This document shows, piece after piece, positions 25,579-34,816 of a stretch of DNA of 64,000 nt. Location: the NCBI GenBank assembly GCA_037190805.1, contig JBBCJR010000007.1, positions 1 through 64,000 of the forward strand, written 5' to 3'. A program made the position numbers and the translations under genes. Origin of the DNA: JBBCJR01 sp037190805. GTDB lineage: Bacteria > Pseudomonadota > Alphaproteobacteria > Sphingomonadales > Sphingomonadaceae. A model generated the notes under the pieces. That model was not told the origin of the DNA. It ran no database searches and saw nothing but the letters and a program-made list of their open reading frames with translations. How positions within the stretch are numbered: position 1 is the stretch's first letter; each line of letters starts with the position of its first letter.

Positions 25579-26091
25579 ATGGCGACCTATCAGGACAGAG
25601 AGAATCAGCTGACGGATCCGATCAGCGCGAAACCCGAATTCAACGAGGCGGAATCGCGTGTCGCGATCGCTGGCCATCCGATTCACGCGATGCTGGTCTC
25701 CTATCCCCTCGCGCTGACGGTCTGCACCCTCGGCGCCGACCTCCTCTACTGGTGGACGGGTGATCCGTTCTGGGCACGCGCGGCGTTGTGGAGCACCGGG
25801 ACCGCCTTCCTCATGGGATTGCTGGCAGGATTGTCCGGCACCCTCGAACTGCTGAGTGTTCCTGGCATTCGCGCCCGCGCGGCAAGCTGGACGCATTTCA
25901 TCGTCGCGGTATCGCTGCTCTCGGTGCTTGGTGCAAATTGGGGGTACCGGCTTCATGGCGCGGAACACGCGGTCCTCCCATTTGGGGTGATGCTGTCCGC
26001 CCTGGCCGTCATCTTCGCGGCCTTCGCGGGCTGGCACGGCGGCAAGCTGGTGTTCGATTATCAAATCGGCACCTCGTCGAACGGCAATTGA
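25579..26091 (+). CDS. DUF2231 membrane protein
   Basis: 170 residues from ATG 25579 (GGGGA upstream). Four hydrophobic helices carry the DUF2231 hallmarks: GHPIHAMLVSYPLAL at the start and GYRLHGAEHAVLPFGVML, then FAGWHGGKLVFDY at the end. Conserved His residues suggest metal or haem contact, but the function is unknown; family members often lie near cytochrome genes. It is divergent from subunit II with only 15 bases between the start codons. Its last 31 bases overlap the end of the convergent gene at 26061. Confidence 0.85.
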   Translation: MATYQDRENQLTDPISAKPEFNEAESRVAIAGHPIHAMLVSYPLALTVCTLGADLLYWWTGDPFWARAALWSTGTAFLMGLLAGLSGTLELLSVPGIRARAASWTHFIVAVSLLSVLGANWGYRLHGAEHAVLPFGVMLSALAVIFAAFAGWHGGKLVFDYQIGTSSNGN

Positions 26092-26561
26092 CGCTCGCGG
26101 GGCGACAACAACCATTCGGGCAGCGCGTCCACCCCTATGGCAGGTTTAACGAGGACGATGAGCAAGATCGCGAACAGCACGATTCCCGCGCTACCGATCA
26201 CCAACGCCGGTGGGGGCGGCTGATGGCGGTTGCGCTCTTCACCCATCTTGACGACCGTGTTGCCAATCCAGATGTGAACCACGACCAGCATACCGACCAG
26301 CAGAAGCTTGGCGAACATCCATGGTACGAACATCTCCCGTAGGAAGATGAGCGCCGTGCCCGCCGTGACAGCGATGACCGCCGCCGGGGTCAGCAGGTGC
26401 GTATAACCGTAATGGGTGAAACGGCGCACCCGCGTATAGTCATCCTGAGGATCATCGGGGTCATGGCGGGCGAGCAGCAGAGGCAGGCCAATGAGGCCTG
26501 CGCCCCAAAGCGCGATACCAGCGATGTGCAGAGCCTTCACGATGTTGATGGCGACCATCAT
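26061..26561 (-). CDS. CopD/HemJ-like membrane protein
   Basis: 166 residues from ATG 26561, whose A overlaps the upstream CtaG stop (ATGA-type coupling). Four to five transmembrane helices begin with VKALHIAGIALWGAGLIGLP, a pattern shared by CopD-family and HemJ-like proteins. The His in ALHIAG and a Lys in MFAKLLLVGMLVVVHIW match their conserved positions. Probable role in copper delivery or haem handling for the adjacent oxidase; that is inference from context. Overlaps the DUF2231 gene tail by 31 bases on the opposite strand. Confidence 0.72.
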   Translation of the reverse strand: MMVAINIVKALHIAGIALWGAGLIGLPLLLARHDPDDPQDDYTRVRRFTHYGYTHLLTPAAVIAVTAGTALIFLREMFVPWMFAKLLLVGMLVVVHIWIGNTVVKMGEERNRHQPPPPALVIGSAGIVLFAILLIVLVKPAIGVDALPEWLLSPRERQLPFDEVPI

Positions 26562-27310
26562 GATGCGCTGCCGGCCCAGCCACCACGCCAGATTCTCCGT
26601 CCCAGTATGAGAGCGATCAGCGCATAGGGCACCAGCGCCGGAATCCACATGATCAAGCCCCCAAGCTGTTGATCCTGCAGCGGCGTCAGACCGTAGAGGA
26701 GCGGCGATAGAGCATGATGAGGATAGAGCGGGTACGGGGCAAAGGTCAGGATCGCACCAAGCAGCCCCATCTGGCCGAAGGCTGCGGCTAACGTCATCAA
26801 CGTGGTGGGAATGCCGGCGCTGGCCGTAAAAATCGCCCGCCAGAACCAGACTGCCGTGCCCAGCAAAGAAAGCTGCATGATCCAATAGAGGACGACGCTT
26901 TCAAGGGCGGCCGTATAAAGAACGGGCGCGTGCCAGAGCCACAGCGTTAGCGACGAGATCGTGAACGGCAAACCCAGCGCTGTTCCGGCCCTTCTCCTTC
27001 CGCTCGCCATTGGAAGGGCATAGGCGAGCAAGGGCGCGGCGCAGGCGACCAGCAGCACATGATGAACAACCCGGGCCGAGAACAAAGCGCTGCTGAGCGC
27101 ACACAATGGCGAAACGAACGCGATCAAAAGAACGAGCATGCCACCAAGTCCCGCCGGCCGTCGCCGCAGTTCAACGACGCACGCCAAAACCCACGCAGCG
27201 CCTACCAGCACTGCGATCAGCCAGGGATCAAGATTCCAGCGCCACGGCAACTCAGATGACGTCGGCGCGGGACCACAATAGGCGATGTTCAGCGCAATGC
27301 CGGTCTCCAC
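26558..27310 (-). CDS. ctaG: Cytochrome oxidase assembly protein CtaG (caa3 type)
   Basis: 250 residues, six to seven transmembrane helices. Family features: HHVLLVACAAPLLAYALP, LWLWHAPVLYTAALES and GLTPLQDQQLGGLIMWIPAL match the caa3_CtaG family (DUF1404-like), with the characteristic DQQxGGxxMW motif. These inner-membrane proteins help put copper into the oxidase. First gene of an apparent minus-strand block with the CopD/HemJ-like gene, to which it is coupled. The 280 bases upstream to 27592 hold no gene and probably contain its promoter. Confidence 0.87.
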   Translation of the reverse strand: METGIALNIAYCGPAPTSSELPWRWNLDPWLIAVLVGAAWVLACVVELRRRPAGLGGMLVLLIAFVSPLCALSSALFSARVVHHVLLVACAAPLLAYALPMASGRRRAGTALGLPFTISSLTLWLWHAPVLYTAALESVVLYWIMQLSLLGTAVWFWRAIFTASAGIPTTLMTLAAAFGQMGLLGAILTFAPYPLYPHHALSPLLYGLTPLQDQQLGGLIMWIPALVPYALIALILGRRIWRGGWAGSAS

Positions 27311-27592
27311 GTCCCGTTCTCCCCCGCCTTATCCGCGCGCGGCCATGAACCGAACCGCGTCGGCAGGCAGGAGTTCCTCACGTTTCCCGGTGCGAGACAA
27401 ATTTACGCGCAGGACAGCCTCCGAAATTATCTCCGATCATGCCCGGGGAAATCCGCAGATCAGCTCGATTGATGAGCTTGGCACGCGATTAATATAGAGG
27501 TTTCGAGGGTTCACGGATCAATGGTGGTCAACGCAGCGTACCCAGTTTGGGCCCTGGGACGCCCTATTGGGCATCTTGAACCTCCCAAAGCC

Positions 27593-29647
27593 TCATGCTG
27601 CTTTGGCCGAACCCCGAACTCTCATCATATCATCGATAACCTCAGGCTCGGCAGGACCTGCGTGAAGATAGCCTTGGATAAGCCCGCAACCGGAGGATGC
27701 CAGTTCGGCGCGTTGGGTCTCAGTTTCGACGCCTTCGGCGATCACGGTCAATCCCAAGGCCTTGCTCAGGCGTATTATCGCCCGGATCACTTTTTCAGAA
27801 TCTTGGCCTGCCCCGATGCGATCGATGAACGAGCGATCGATCTTGATCTTGTCCACGGCATAGACATTCAAATAGCTCAGGCTGGAGTAGCCTGTCCCAA
27901 AATCGTCAAGGGCGATGGTAAAGCCCATTTCCCTTAGGGTCCTTAGATTCTCCAACACGTCGGGGCTGCTGTTCATCAACACCCCCTCGGTGATTTCCAA
28001 TTCAATATCCGTCGGCAGGACATTGGCCTGATCGACAATGGCGCGACAGCGAGCGGCAAAGCCAGCGGTTCGGAGCTGACATGGGGAGATGTTGATCGCT
28101 ACCTTGATCCCCGGCCAGCGATGGCTGTCCTCACAGGCACGGCGCAAAACGAAATCGCCGAGAGGATGGATGAGGCCGCTCTCTTCAGCTATGGGGATAA
28201 AATATGCCGGCGAAATTGAACCTCGCTCGGGATGGACCCAGCGAACCAAGGCCTCCACTCCGCGAAGATGCGATGTGCGGGTTGTCACCTGAGGTTGATA
28301 GTGCACTTCCAAGGCACCGGCTTCCAGCGCTCCACGTAAATCCGTTTCTGTCTGACGGCGGAGTCTCAGGCTCTCATCCATTGCGGGTTCAAACCAAGAG
28401 AAACGGCCCCGTCCCTCGGCTTTCGCACGATAAAGTGCCAAATCTGCCTGGCGCAACGCTTCAGCACTGTCGATAGGCTCCGTTCCAACAAGTGTGACGC
28501 CAACCGAAACGCTCAGTTGAGCTTTGCCGCCCGGCAGATCCACCGGCCCGCTCAAAGCCGCCACGATCCGCCGCGCAATGGCTTCCGCATCCTCCTGGGA
28601 GGAAACGGCTGCCACCAGGGCGAACTCATCCCCGCCCATCCGCGCCGCCGTGTCTACCGTTCGCGACACTTCCGACAGCCGCGCTGCCGCTAAACGGATC
28701 AATCGATCGCCAGCCGCATGGCCCAGCGTGTCGTTCACCTGCTTGAACTGGTCCAAATCCAGAGCGTAGAACGCTAGCAGACCCCCTTCACGACGCCGTT
28801 GCTCGAGAGCGAGATCGGCGCGATTGGTTAAAAGGGCGCGATTGGCCAAGCCAGTGAGAGGGTCATGAAATGCCAGATGTTTCGCACGCGCCTGGCTTGT
28901 CAGAACTTCCTGCGTCAAGCGCCGCGTACGGCGAAACAGCCAGACCCCCAAAGCGGCAAGAATTGCAGCGACAGTCAGCATGATCGGCGCCAACCGTTCA
29001 AAGATGATGGTGTTCATGTCGTCGGTCCGCCAGGAAACGAAGCCATGGCCCCCGCCTCCAACGTCAAAATGGGCTTGGCTTGTGCCAAGCTTTGGCGTGT
29101 CCTGTTGAGGGCGGATGTCGACATTCCGCAAGCCCAGCGGCTCCCCGATCTCAGCGTTCAAAAGCCCTGGCGTAATCGGAATGATCCCGACTTTGGCGCC
29201 TTGAGTGAGCGGATCACGCACCGCGACCACGATATTGGCCCCGTGTCCGGTCCAAGATAATGTGCTGTAAGCTCCATCCGTGCGTGGACTCGCTTCTTCC
29301 GCCTTCAGCCCCTCCAACGCGCCGCGCGCCAACCGTTCAACATTGCCATTCAGCGCAATGTCCCCCGAGCGGTCGATGATCTCCGACTGCCGGTTGAAAA
29401 TGACCATGGCCCGGCCCGCAACTGTGGACGCGGAGGCGCTCGCTGCTGCTAAGCGATGACGTTCAATATCCGTGATGCTGGTTAGATAGCCGGCGACTGC
29501 GGCACTCATCAGTCGCACGTCCCGTGCTGCGTCTTCACGACCGGCGGTCAAAGCGACGAACCCAAGCGCGAAGGGTATGGCGAGGACAGCCAGAAGGGCT
29601 GCACCCGCGAGAGGGGCAAGCAATTTGCGATCCGTATTTGGCGCCAT
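27593..29647 (-). CDS. GGDEF-EAL protein with periplasmic sensor region
   Basis: 684 residues from ATG 29647. One N-terminal transmembrane helix (LLAPLAGAALLAVLAIPFAL), a periplasmic region of about 200 residues, a second helix (LAPIMLTVAAILAALGVWLF), then GGDEF (RMGGDEFALV with inhibitory RTVD five residues before) and EAL (GVEALVRW) with IEITEGVL-type, DDFGTGYSSLSYL and EGVET motifs. Both active-site sets look intact, so it could make and break cyclic-di-GMP. The sensor region has the CHASE4-like layout (between two helices, followed directly by GGDEF), but its ligand is unknown. Monocistronic. Confidence 0.9.
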   Translation of the reverse strand: MAPNTDRKLLAPLAGAALLAVLAIPFALGFVALTAGREDAARDVRLMSAAVAGYLTSITDIERHRLAAASASASTVAGRAMVIFNRQSEIIDRSGDIALNGNVERLARGALEGLKAEEASPRTDGAYSTLSWTGHGANIVVAVRDPLTQGAKVGIIPITPGLLNAEIGEPLGLRNVDIRPQQDTPKLGTSQAHFDVGGGGHGFVSWRTDDMNTIIFERLAPIMLTVAAILAALGVWLFRRTRRLTQEVLTSQARAKHLAFHDPLTGLANRALLTNRADLALEQRRREGGLLAFYALDLDQFKQVNDTLGHAAGDRLIRLAAARLSEVSRTVDTAARMGGDEFALVAAVSSQEDAEAIARRIVAALSGPVDLPGGKAQLSVSVGVTLVGTEPIDSAEALRQADLALYRAKAEGRGRFSWFEPAMDESLRLRRQTETDLRGALEAGALEVHYQPQVTTRTSHLRGVEALVRWVHPERGSISPAYFIPIAEESGLIHPLGDFVLRRACEDSHRWPGIKVAINISPCQLRTAGFAARCRAIVDQANVLPTDIELEITEGVLMNSSPDVLENLRTLREMGFTIALDDFGTGYSSLSYLNVYAVDKIKIDRSFIDRIGAGQDSEKVIRAIIRLSKALGLTVIAEGVETETQRAELASSGCGLIQGYLHAGPAEPEVIDDMMRVRGSAKAA

Positions 29648-30139
29648 GGCTGAATCCCGACAGAAGCAGGCTATTGTCCAGAATCGAGAAAACCCTGTGA
29701 GATCAGTTAGTTTCACCGAAAGAGGGTTAACCCTGCAACCGGCCGGTCACGCCCACGAGATCGCTTGGTCTGATGACCGGACCTATTATGTCGGAGGGAA
29801 GTTCGCTTCGCGCAGCGCAGAAGCTGAACTATGCGGTTCAGGGGATGACCGCCCTATCCATGCCTGCCGCGCCGCCGAGGGCACGTTCCGCCGCAACAGC
29901 GCAGCTTGCCGAAGCTTTGTTAATGAAGCAGCGGAGGGTGCCAGCTGCGAGACTGGTATACCCTACGTCGTGAACTCATAAATCTGGGCTGAACACGCTG
30001 CACCTGCTATTAGGCGAGGAAGGGTGTTGAGATAGACACAAAGATAGCGATCGAGGTGGTTAGATCCATAAAGAGATTAACCAGTTTTGAATTGAATAAT
30101 CATGGATACCCGATCACCCTCGAGTATCAGGAGAAGATT
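29648..30139. other. Intergenic region with one doubtful small ORF
   Basis: About 490 bases between the GGDEF-EAL start and the PQQ dehydrogenase start. The first half is GC-rich and contains the small frame at 29773-29973. The second half (29990-30135) is AT-richer and has no coding frame; it probably carries the dehydrogenase promoter and leader. No clear hairpin terminator seen. Confidence 0.4.
29773..29973 (+). CDS. Possible small Ala-rich ORF
   Basis: 66 codons (or 61 from the inner ATG at 29788: MSEGSSLRAAQKLNYAVQGM, then TALSMPAAPPRARSAATAQL, ending RRVPAARLVYPTS). The composition looks protein-like, with a short helical Ala/Arg pattern, but no RBS stands out and no family is recognised. 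It is divergent from the GGDEF-EAL gene. It may be a chance frame. Confidence 0.3.
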   Translation: MTGPIMSEGSSLRAAQKLNYAVQGMTALSMPAAPPRARSAATAQLAEALLMKQRRVPAARLVYPTS

Positions 30140-32155
30140 ATGGCTCAGCCCCAAAGCCTGAAGAATACCCCCCACTTGCAATACATAAGTCGTATTTTTT
30201 ATCTTGCAGGTGCATTCGCTGTGAGCTTGGCAAGTGCCCACGCATCAGGTCCGAAGGCTGAAAGCGTAATCTATTTGGGTGGGAGCATGCGATTGGATCG
30301 CTACTCGCCGCTGGATACCATCAATCGCACCAATGTCGACAGTCTCAGGGTGGTTTGGGAACGGCCATCGGTCGACGCATCGATCACGGAGAAATATCCG
30401 GACCTGTCGCCCTCCCCCTATCTCTATGGAACGCCGTTGATGGCGGATGGTGTCCTCTACGCACCGAACGGCGTCGGGCTGGTGGAAGCCTTCGATCCCG
30501 AGACGGGCAAGACCCGCTGGGTACAACAGCCCGTCGTGGATAGCCTGCGGGAAGTGGCGGGCACAGGGGTTCGCACCGTCGCCTATTGGCGCGGTGGGGC
30601 GGATCGACGCATCCTCTCGATGCGCGGCGAGTATCTCTACGCTTTGGATGCGCAGACAGGAAAAGCGCTTCCCACTTTTGGCGACAAGGGACGCGTGTGG
30701 CTGGATCGCGGCACGCCTGACAAGCAGAAGTTCGTGGGCTTCAACGGGCCGATCGTCGTCGGTGATGTGATCGTTGTCGGCGGCAACGGCGGGGGCAAGG
30801 CTGGCGGCGGCTATGGGGACGGCGGGTCCGAGCGCGATGCACGGCCAGAGGATATTCGCGGCTATGACGTGCGGACGGGCAGGCAACTCTGGCAGTTTAA
30901 CCTCATGCCACAGCCCGGCCAACCGGAGCGCGATAGCTGGGGCAAGGGATCGGCGGAGTTCGTGGGCAATATGGGCCAGTGGGCGCCGATGTCGGCGGAC
31001 GAGGAGCTGGGCTATATCTATGTCCCGCTGACCGCGCCGACCAACCCCAGCTATGGCGGCCATCGGCCCGGCAACAATCTGTATTCCGACAGCCTCGTGG
31101 CGCTGGACGCCAAGACCGGCAAGCTGGTCTGGCATTATCAGATGGTCCACCACGACCTATGGGATTATGATAATGCCTCCGCACCGGCGCTGGGCAACAT
31201 CACGGTCGACGGACGCGTCATCCGGGCGGTGATGCAGCCGAACAAGACGGGCTTCCTGTTCGTGCTCGACCGAGTGACGGGCCAGCCGGTGTGGCCGATC
31301 GTCGAGCAGCCGGTGCCGCAGTCGACGGTACCGGGCGAAGCGACCTCGCCCACCCAGCCCTTCCCGACCAAGCCGCCAGCATTCGATCGCCAGGGCATCA
31401 CCGAGGACGACCTGATCGATTTTACTCCCGGGTTGCGGGACAAGGCGAAAGAACTGGTCGCGCAGTATAATATCGGTCCGCTGTTCACACCGCCCTCGCT
31501 CGTCAGCGACGACCCGAATGGCAAGAAGGGCACGCTGGGCATGCCCGGCGCCTGGGGTTCGGCAAACTGGAACACCGGCGCGTTCGACCCGGAAACCGGC
31601 ATCTATTATGCCGTGTCCATGACCCAGCCGGGCGTGTTCGGCCTGACGAAGGCAAAGGATCCGACGACCGGCATGGCCTATGTGCCCGCACGTGGCGGCG
31701 CGGCGCGGGGAAGGCCCTCCGCTTACGGTATCGGACCTGAGGGACTGCCGCTGCTGAAACCACCCTATGGCCGGATCACCGCGCTGGACCTGAACAAGGG
31801 CGACCTGCTTTGGATGGCCGCGAATGGCGATGGACCGCGCGACCACCCGCTGCTGAAGGATCTCAATCTGCCGCCGCTGGGCACGGTCGGTCGACCAGCG
31901 CCGCTGTTGACCCGCAGCCTGCTGTTCCTCGGCGAAAGCAGCGACGTGGTGCTGGGCGCCGGTATTCCTGGCGAGTCCAAATTCCGCGCCTACGACAAGG
32001 CGAACGGCGCCGTGTTGTGGGAAACGACTCTGCCTGCCGGCACGACCAACGGGCCGGTCAGCTACAAGACGGCAAGCGGACGGCAGTTCATCGTCGTTGC
32101 CATCGGTTCGAACGACTATGGCTCGAAATGGGTGGCGATGGCGCTTCCAGACTAG
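30140..32155 (+). CDS. PQQ-dependent dehydrogenase (quinoprotein)
   Basis: 671 residues from ATG 30140 with RBS AGGAG. A signal peptide (ISRIFYLAGAFAVSLASAHA) precedes the eight-bladed beta-propeller of quinoprotein dehydrogenases: recurrent blade ends such as ALDAQTGKALPTFG, ALDAKTGKLVWHYQMVHHDL, DLWDYDNASAP, and AWGSANWNTGAFDPETGIYY, which match the glucose/quinate/alcohol dehydrogenase group. Unlike membrane Gcd it has no run of N-terminal helices, so it is soluble in the periplasm. It would oxidise an alcohol, sugar or polyol and pass electrons to a cytochrome or quinone. No PQQ biosynthesis genes or cytochrome c are adjacent. Likely expressed with the NCS1 permease that follows. Confidence 0.88.
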   Translation: MAQPQSLKNTPHLQYISRIFYLAGAFAVSLASAHASGPKAESVIYLGGSMRLDRYSPLDTINRTNVDSLRVVWERPSVDASITEKYPDLSPSPYLYGTPLMADGVLYAPNGVGLVEAFDPETGKTRWVQQPVVDSLREVAGTGVRTVAYWRGGADRRILSMRGEYLYALDAQTGKALPTFGDKGRVWLDRGTPDKQKFVGFNGPIVVGDVIVVGGNGGGKAGGGYGDGGSERDARPEDIRGYDVRTGRQLWQFNLMPQPGQPERDSWGKGSAEFVGNMGQWAPMSADEELGYIYVPLTAPTNPSYGGHRPGNNLYSDSLVALDAKTGKLVWHYQMVHHDLWDYDNASAPALGNITVDGRVIRAVMQPNKTGFLFVLDRVTGQPVWPIVEQPVPQSTVPGEATSPTQPFPTKPPAFDRQGITEDDLIDFTPGLRDKAKELVAQYNIGPLFTPPSLVSDDPNGKKGTLGMPGAWGSANWNTGAFDPETGIYYAVSMTQPGVFGLTKAKDPTTGMAYVPARGGAARGRPSAYGIGPEGLPLLKPPYGRITALDLNKGDLLWMAANGDGPRDHPLLKDLNLPPLGTVGRPAPLLTRSLLFLGESSDVVLGAGIPGESKFRAYDKANGAVLWETTLPAGTTNGPVSYKTASGRQFIVVAIGSNDYGSKWVAMALPD

Positions 32156-32237
32156 ACCGGTCCATCGACAAGGCCGGCCTGACGGCAATAGGAATGCCAG
32201 AAAGAGAATGAAGCGGGACGTCTGGAGGGGGAAGCTT

Positions 32238-33701
32238 ATGCCGCGCAGGATCGCGCCCGGTCGGTCGGTTGAACTTCGCTCGATCGATTATGTCCCACGC
32301 CGCGAACGCCATGGGAAGGTTTGGCACCAAGGCCCTTTCTGGTTCGCCAGCAACTTCGTCGTTCTGACGCTGGTGGTCGGCTTTTCGGGTCCGGCCAACG
32401 GTTTGGGCTTGGGATGGAGCGCAGTTGCCATGTTCCTGGGCAACCTCATCGGCGCCTTCTTCATGGTCTTTCACGCCAATCAGGGGCCACGGCTGGGCGT
32501 GCCGCAGATGATCCAATCGCGGGCGCAGTTCGGAATGCGCGGCACGCTGGTCCCGCTTGCAGCAGCGCTGTTCGTCTATGTCGGGTTCAACGTGTTCAAT
32601 GTGCCGATCGCTACCCAGGGCTTTCAGGCCCTGGTCGGTGCCTATCCGGACTGGATCTTCTACGTCGCGATCATCGCGGCCCAGGCGGCGATCGCTGCCT
32701 CCGGCTATCATCTGATCCATCTTATCCAGCGCTGGCTCAGCTACGCGCTGATCGTGGTCTTTTCAGTGCTGAGCGTCGGCGCCGTCGCCATGCTGGGACA
32801 TCCTGATATCGTCGGCATGGGCGGTTTCAGTACGGGCGGCTTCTTCAGGCAGGTCTCGATCGTCGCCGGTTACATGATCGCCTATGCCATCTATGTTTCC
32901 GACTACACCCGCTATCTGCCTGCCGACACCAGATTGGCGCCATTGTTGCTCTGGACCTATGCCGGCGTAGTGACGGCCGGCACCTGGCTGATGACGCTGG
33001 GCGCCTTCCTGGCCCTGACGCTTCAGGATACGACGCCAGTCGCCAGCATCATCACGGCAGGTAACCTGATCAGCCCCGGCTTTGGCTTGGTGGCGATCGC
33101 GATCGCATCGGTGGGCCTGGTGACGGTGGCTGCGGTGAACAGCTATGGTGCCACGCTCGTCGCCCTGACGGTCATCGGCAGCTATGGTCGGCGGAATTTT
33201 TCGGCCCGCGCCCGAACCCTGTGCACCCTGTTCATCAGCTTGGTGACGCTGGTTGCCGCGCTGACGCTGCCGGATCAGGTCACTCATGCCCTCCATGGCT
33301 TTCTGGCGCTGATCCTCTACTTCCTGATCCCGTGGTCCGCGGTCAATCTCGTGGATTATTATTGGGTGCGTCGCGGGCGCTATTCGGTGGTCGATCTGTT
33401 CGATGCGAACGGCATCTATCAGCAAGGGGCCGTGCGCGGTCTCATCGCCTATGCAGCCGGGTTCACCGCGATGATCCCCTTCTTCCTGCTGCCGTTCTAT
33501 ACTGGACCTGTCGCGCGTGCGCTTGGCGGCGTCGACCTGTCGCCGTTGGCGGGTCTGATCGTCGCGGGTCTGGTCTATCTCTACCTGTGCCGCGATCTCG
33601 ATCTGGCAGCGGAAGAGGAGTCCTGCCAGCGCAGCATGAGCATCCTGGAACCCGATCTCGATGACGCGCCAGGTAAGCCGGCGCCCGTGGCGCTCACATG
33701 A
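32238..33701 (+). CDS. NCS1-family permease (cytosine/purine/hydantoin type)
   Basis: About 487 residues from ATG 32238, chosen for GGAGGGGG upstream (ATG 32208 is possible). Twelve hydrophobic segments with the NCS1 look: N-terminal SVELRSIDYVPRRERHG, FWFASNFVVLTLVVGFSGPA, then SDYTRYLP (signature in helix 6-7), VNLVDYYWVRRGRY and DLFDANGIYQ. Transports nucleobases, hydantoins or related N-heterocycles with a cation across the inner membrane. It is coupled to the downstream deacetylase-like gene (ATGA at 33698), so it probably imports that enzyme's substrate. Confidence 0.88.
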   Translation: MPRRIAPGRSVELRSIDYVPRRERHGKVWHQGPFWFASNFVVLTLVVGFSGPANGLGLGWSAVAMFLGNLIGAFFMVFHANQGPRLGVPQMIQSRAQFGMRGTLVPLAAALFVYVGFNVFNVPIATQGFQALVGAYPDWIFYVAIIAAQAAIAASGYHLIHLIQRWLSYALIVVFSVLSVGAVAMLGHPDIVGMGGFSTGGFFRQVSIVAGYMIAYAIYVSDYTRYLPADTRLAPLLLWTYAGVVTAGTWLMTLGAFLALTLQDTTPVASIITAGNLISPGFGLVAIAIASVGLVTVAAVNSYGATLVALTVIGSYGRRNFSARARTLCTLFISLVTLVAALTLPDQVTHALHGFLALILYFLIPWSAVNLVDYYWVRRGRYSVVDLFDANGIYQQGAVRGLIAYAAGFTAMIPFFLLPFYTGPVARALGGVDLSPLAGLIVAGLVYLYLCRDLDLAAEEESCQRSMSILEPDLDDAPGKPAPVALT

Positions 33702-34810
33702 GCGGGATGGATGGCGTCGCCGATCTGGTCGACATCTTCTGGCACGAGGATGTGCTGGCGTCGGACACCGGCGCCGGCTTCTTCGAAGCGCCGCCGAGCC
33801 CGCTGCTGGCGATCCAGACCGCCCATCCGGAGAACAGCGACCGCATCGTCAACATGCGCGAGGCGCTGCGGCGGGGGCCGAACGCGGCGCGTTTCGCCTG
33901 GCATCCTGGACGGCATGCCGAAATGGTGGAGCTTTTGCGCTTTCATAGGCCGGATTATCTGGAACGGCTTCGGACGGCTGCGGTGGAGGGGTATCGCTTC
34001 ACCTCCACCACCGTGCTGCCCCCAGGCGGCTGGGCTGCGATCAACGCCGCCGCCGGCACTGCAATCGCCGCGACCCAGCATGTTCTGGATCGCAGCGGCA
34101 GACCCGCCTTCGCCCTCGTCCGGCCCCCCGGCCATCACGCGGCGCCCGCCATGGCCGACGGCTATTGCTTCCTGAACAATGTCGCCGTGGCGGCGACACA
34201 CGCGCTGGCGCGAGGTGTTGGTCGGGTGGCGATCCTCGACTGGGATGTTCATCATGGCAATGGCACGCAGGAAGGCTTTTATGATCGAGCCGACGTCCTG
34301 ACCATTTCGATGCACATGGATCACGGCGCCTGGGGCCCTTCCCATCCCCAGACCGGCGGCGTCGAGGAGCGGGGACGGGATGCCGGCCTTGGCTTCAACC
34401 TCAATGTGCCTCTGCCGATGGGATCGGGCGACAAGGCGTATCTGCAAGCGCTGGAGCGCGTCGTCCTGCCCCGGCTGGAAGCGTTCGCGCCAGACCTGCT
34501 GATCGTCGCCAACGGCGTCGATGCCGGCCAGTTCGACCCGAACGGGCGACAGCTGCTGACCGTCGGCGGCTTCCATGCGCTGGCGACGCGTCTCCGCGCG
34601 TTCGTCGATCAGGCATGCCCCGGCCGGCTGGTGGTGGTTCAGGAAGGCGGATACAATCCCGCCCACGCCGCGCTCTGCACCTATGGCGCTATCGAAGGCT
34701 TCGCGGCGTTGCCCCTGTCGGTCGCCGACCCGCTGTCCTACATGCCGGAGCCGGATGCGCGGGTCGAACGCGACATCGCGGCCCTCATGCAAGCCTACGC
34801 CGAGGTCTAG
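33698..34810 (+). CDS. Class II histone deacetylase-like amidohydrolase
   Basis: 370 residues. Motifs of the arginase/deacetylase fold are intact: HPENSDRIVNM, RPPGHHA (catalytic His pair), DWDVHHGNGT (zinc Asp and His), SMHMDHGAWGPSHP, ANGVDAGQFDPNGR (second zinc Asp) and QEGGYNPAH with the catalytic Tyr. Bacterial relatives deacetylate acetylpolyamines or other amides in the cytoplasm. Start overlaps the permease stop. A converging M24 gene ends six bases after its TAG, and the gap holds a weak GCTCGA/TCGAGC stem (34811-34826). With an NCS1 transporter it may act on an imported N-acyl compound; substrate unproven. Confidence 0.88.
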   Translation: MSGMDGVADLVDIFWHEDVLASDTGAGFFEAPPSPLLAIQTAHPENSDRIVNMREALRRGPNAARFAWHPGRHAEMVELLRFHRPDYLERLRTAAVEGYRFTSTTVLPPGGWAAINAAAGTAIAATQHVLDRSGRPAFALVRPPGHHAAPAMADGYCFLNNVAVAATHALARGVGRVAILDWDVHHGNGTQEGFYDRADVLTISMHMDHGAWGPSHPQTGGVEERGRDAGLGFNLNVPLPMGSGDKAYLQALERVVLPRLEAFAPDLLIVANGVDAGQFDPNGRQLLTVGGFHALATRLRAFVDQACPGRLVVVQEGGYNPAHAALCTYGAIEGFAALPLSVADPLSYMPEPDARVERDIAALMQAYAEV

Positions 34811-34816
34811 GCTCGA

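Noticed and set aside
25564..26115. N-terminal extension of the subunit II frame
   Set aside because: It is antisense to the DUF2231 gene, and the lipoprotein signal begins only at about 25563.
31157..32188. 343-codon minus-strand frame antisense to the PQQ dehydrogenase
   Set aside because: No motifs; Arg/His/Gln-rich shadow.
33581..34792. 403-codon minus-strand frame antisense to the deacetylase-like gene
   Set aside because: Plus-strand frame has all catalytic motifs; this one is shadow composition only.
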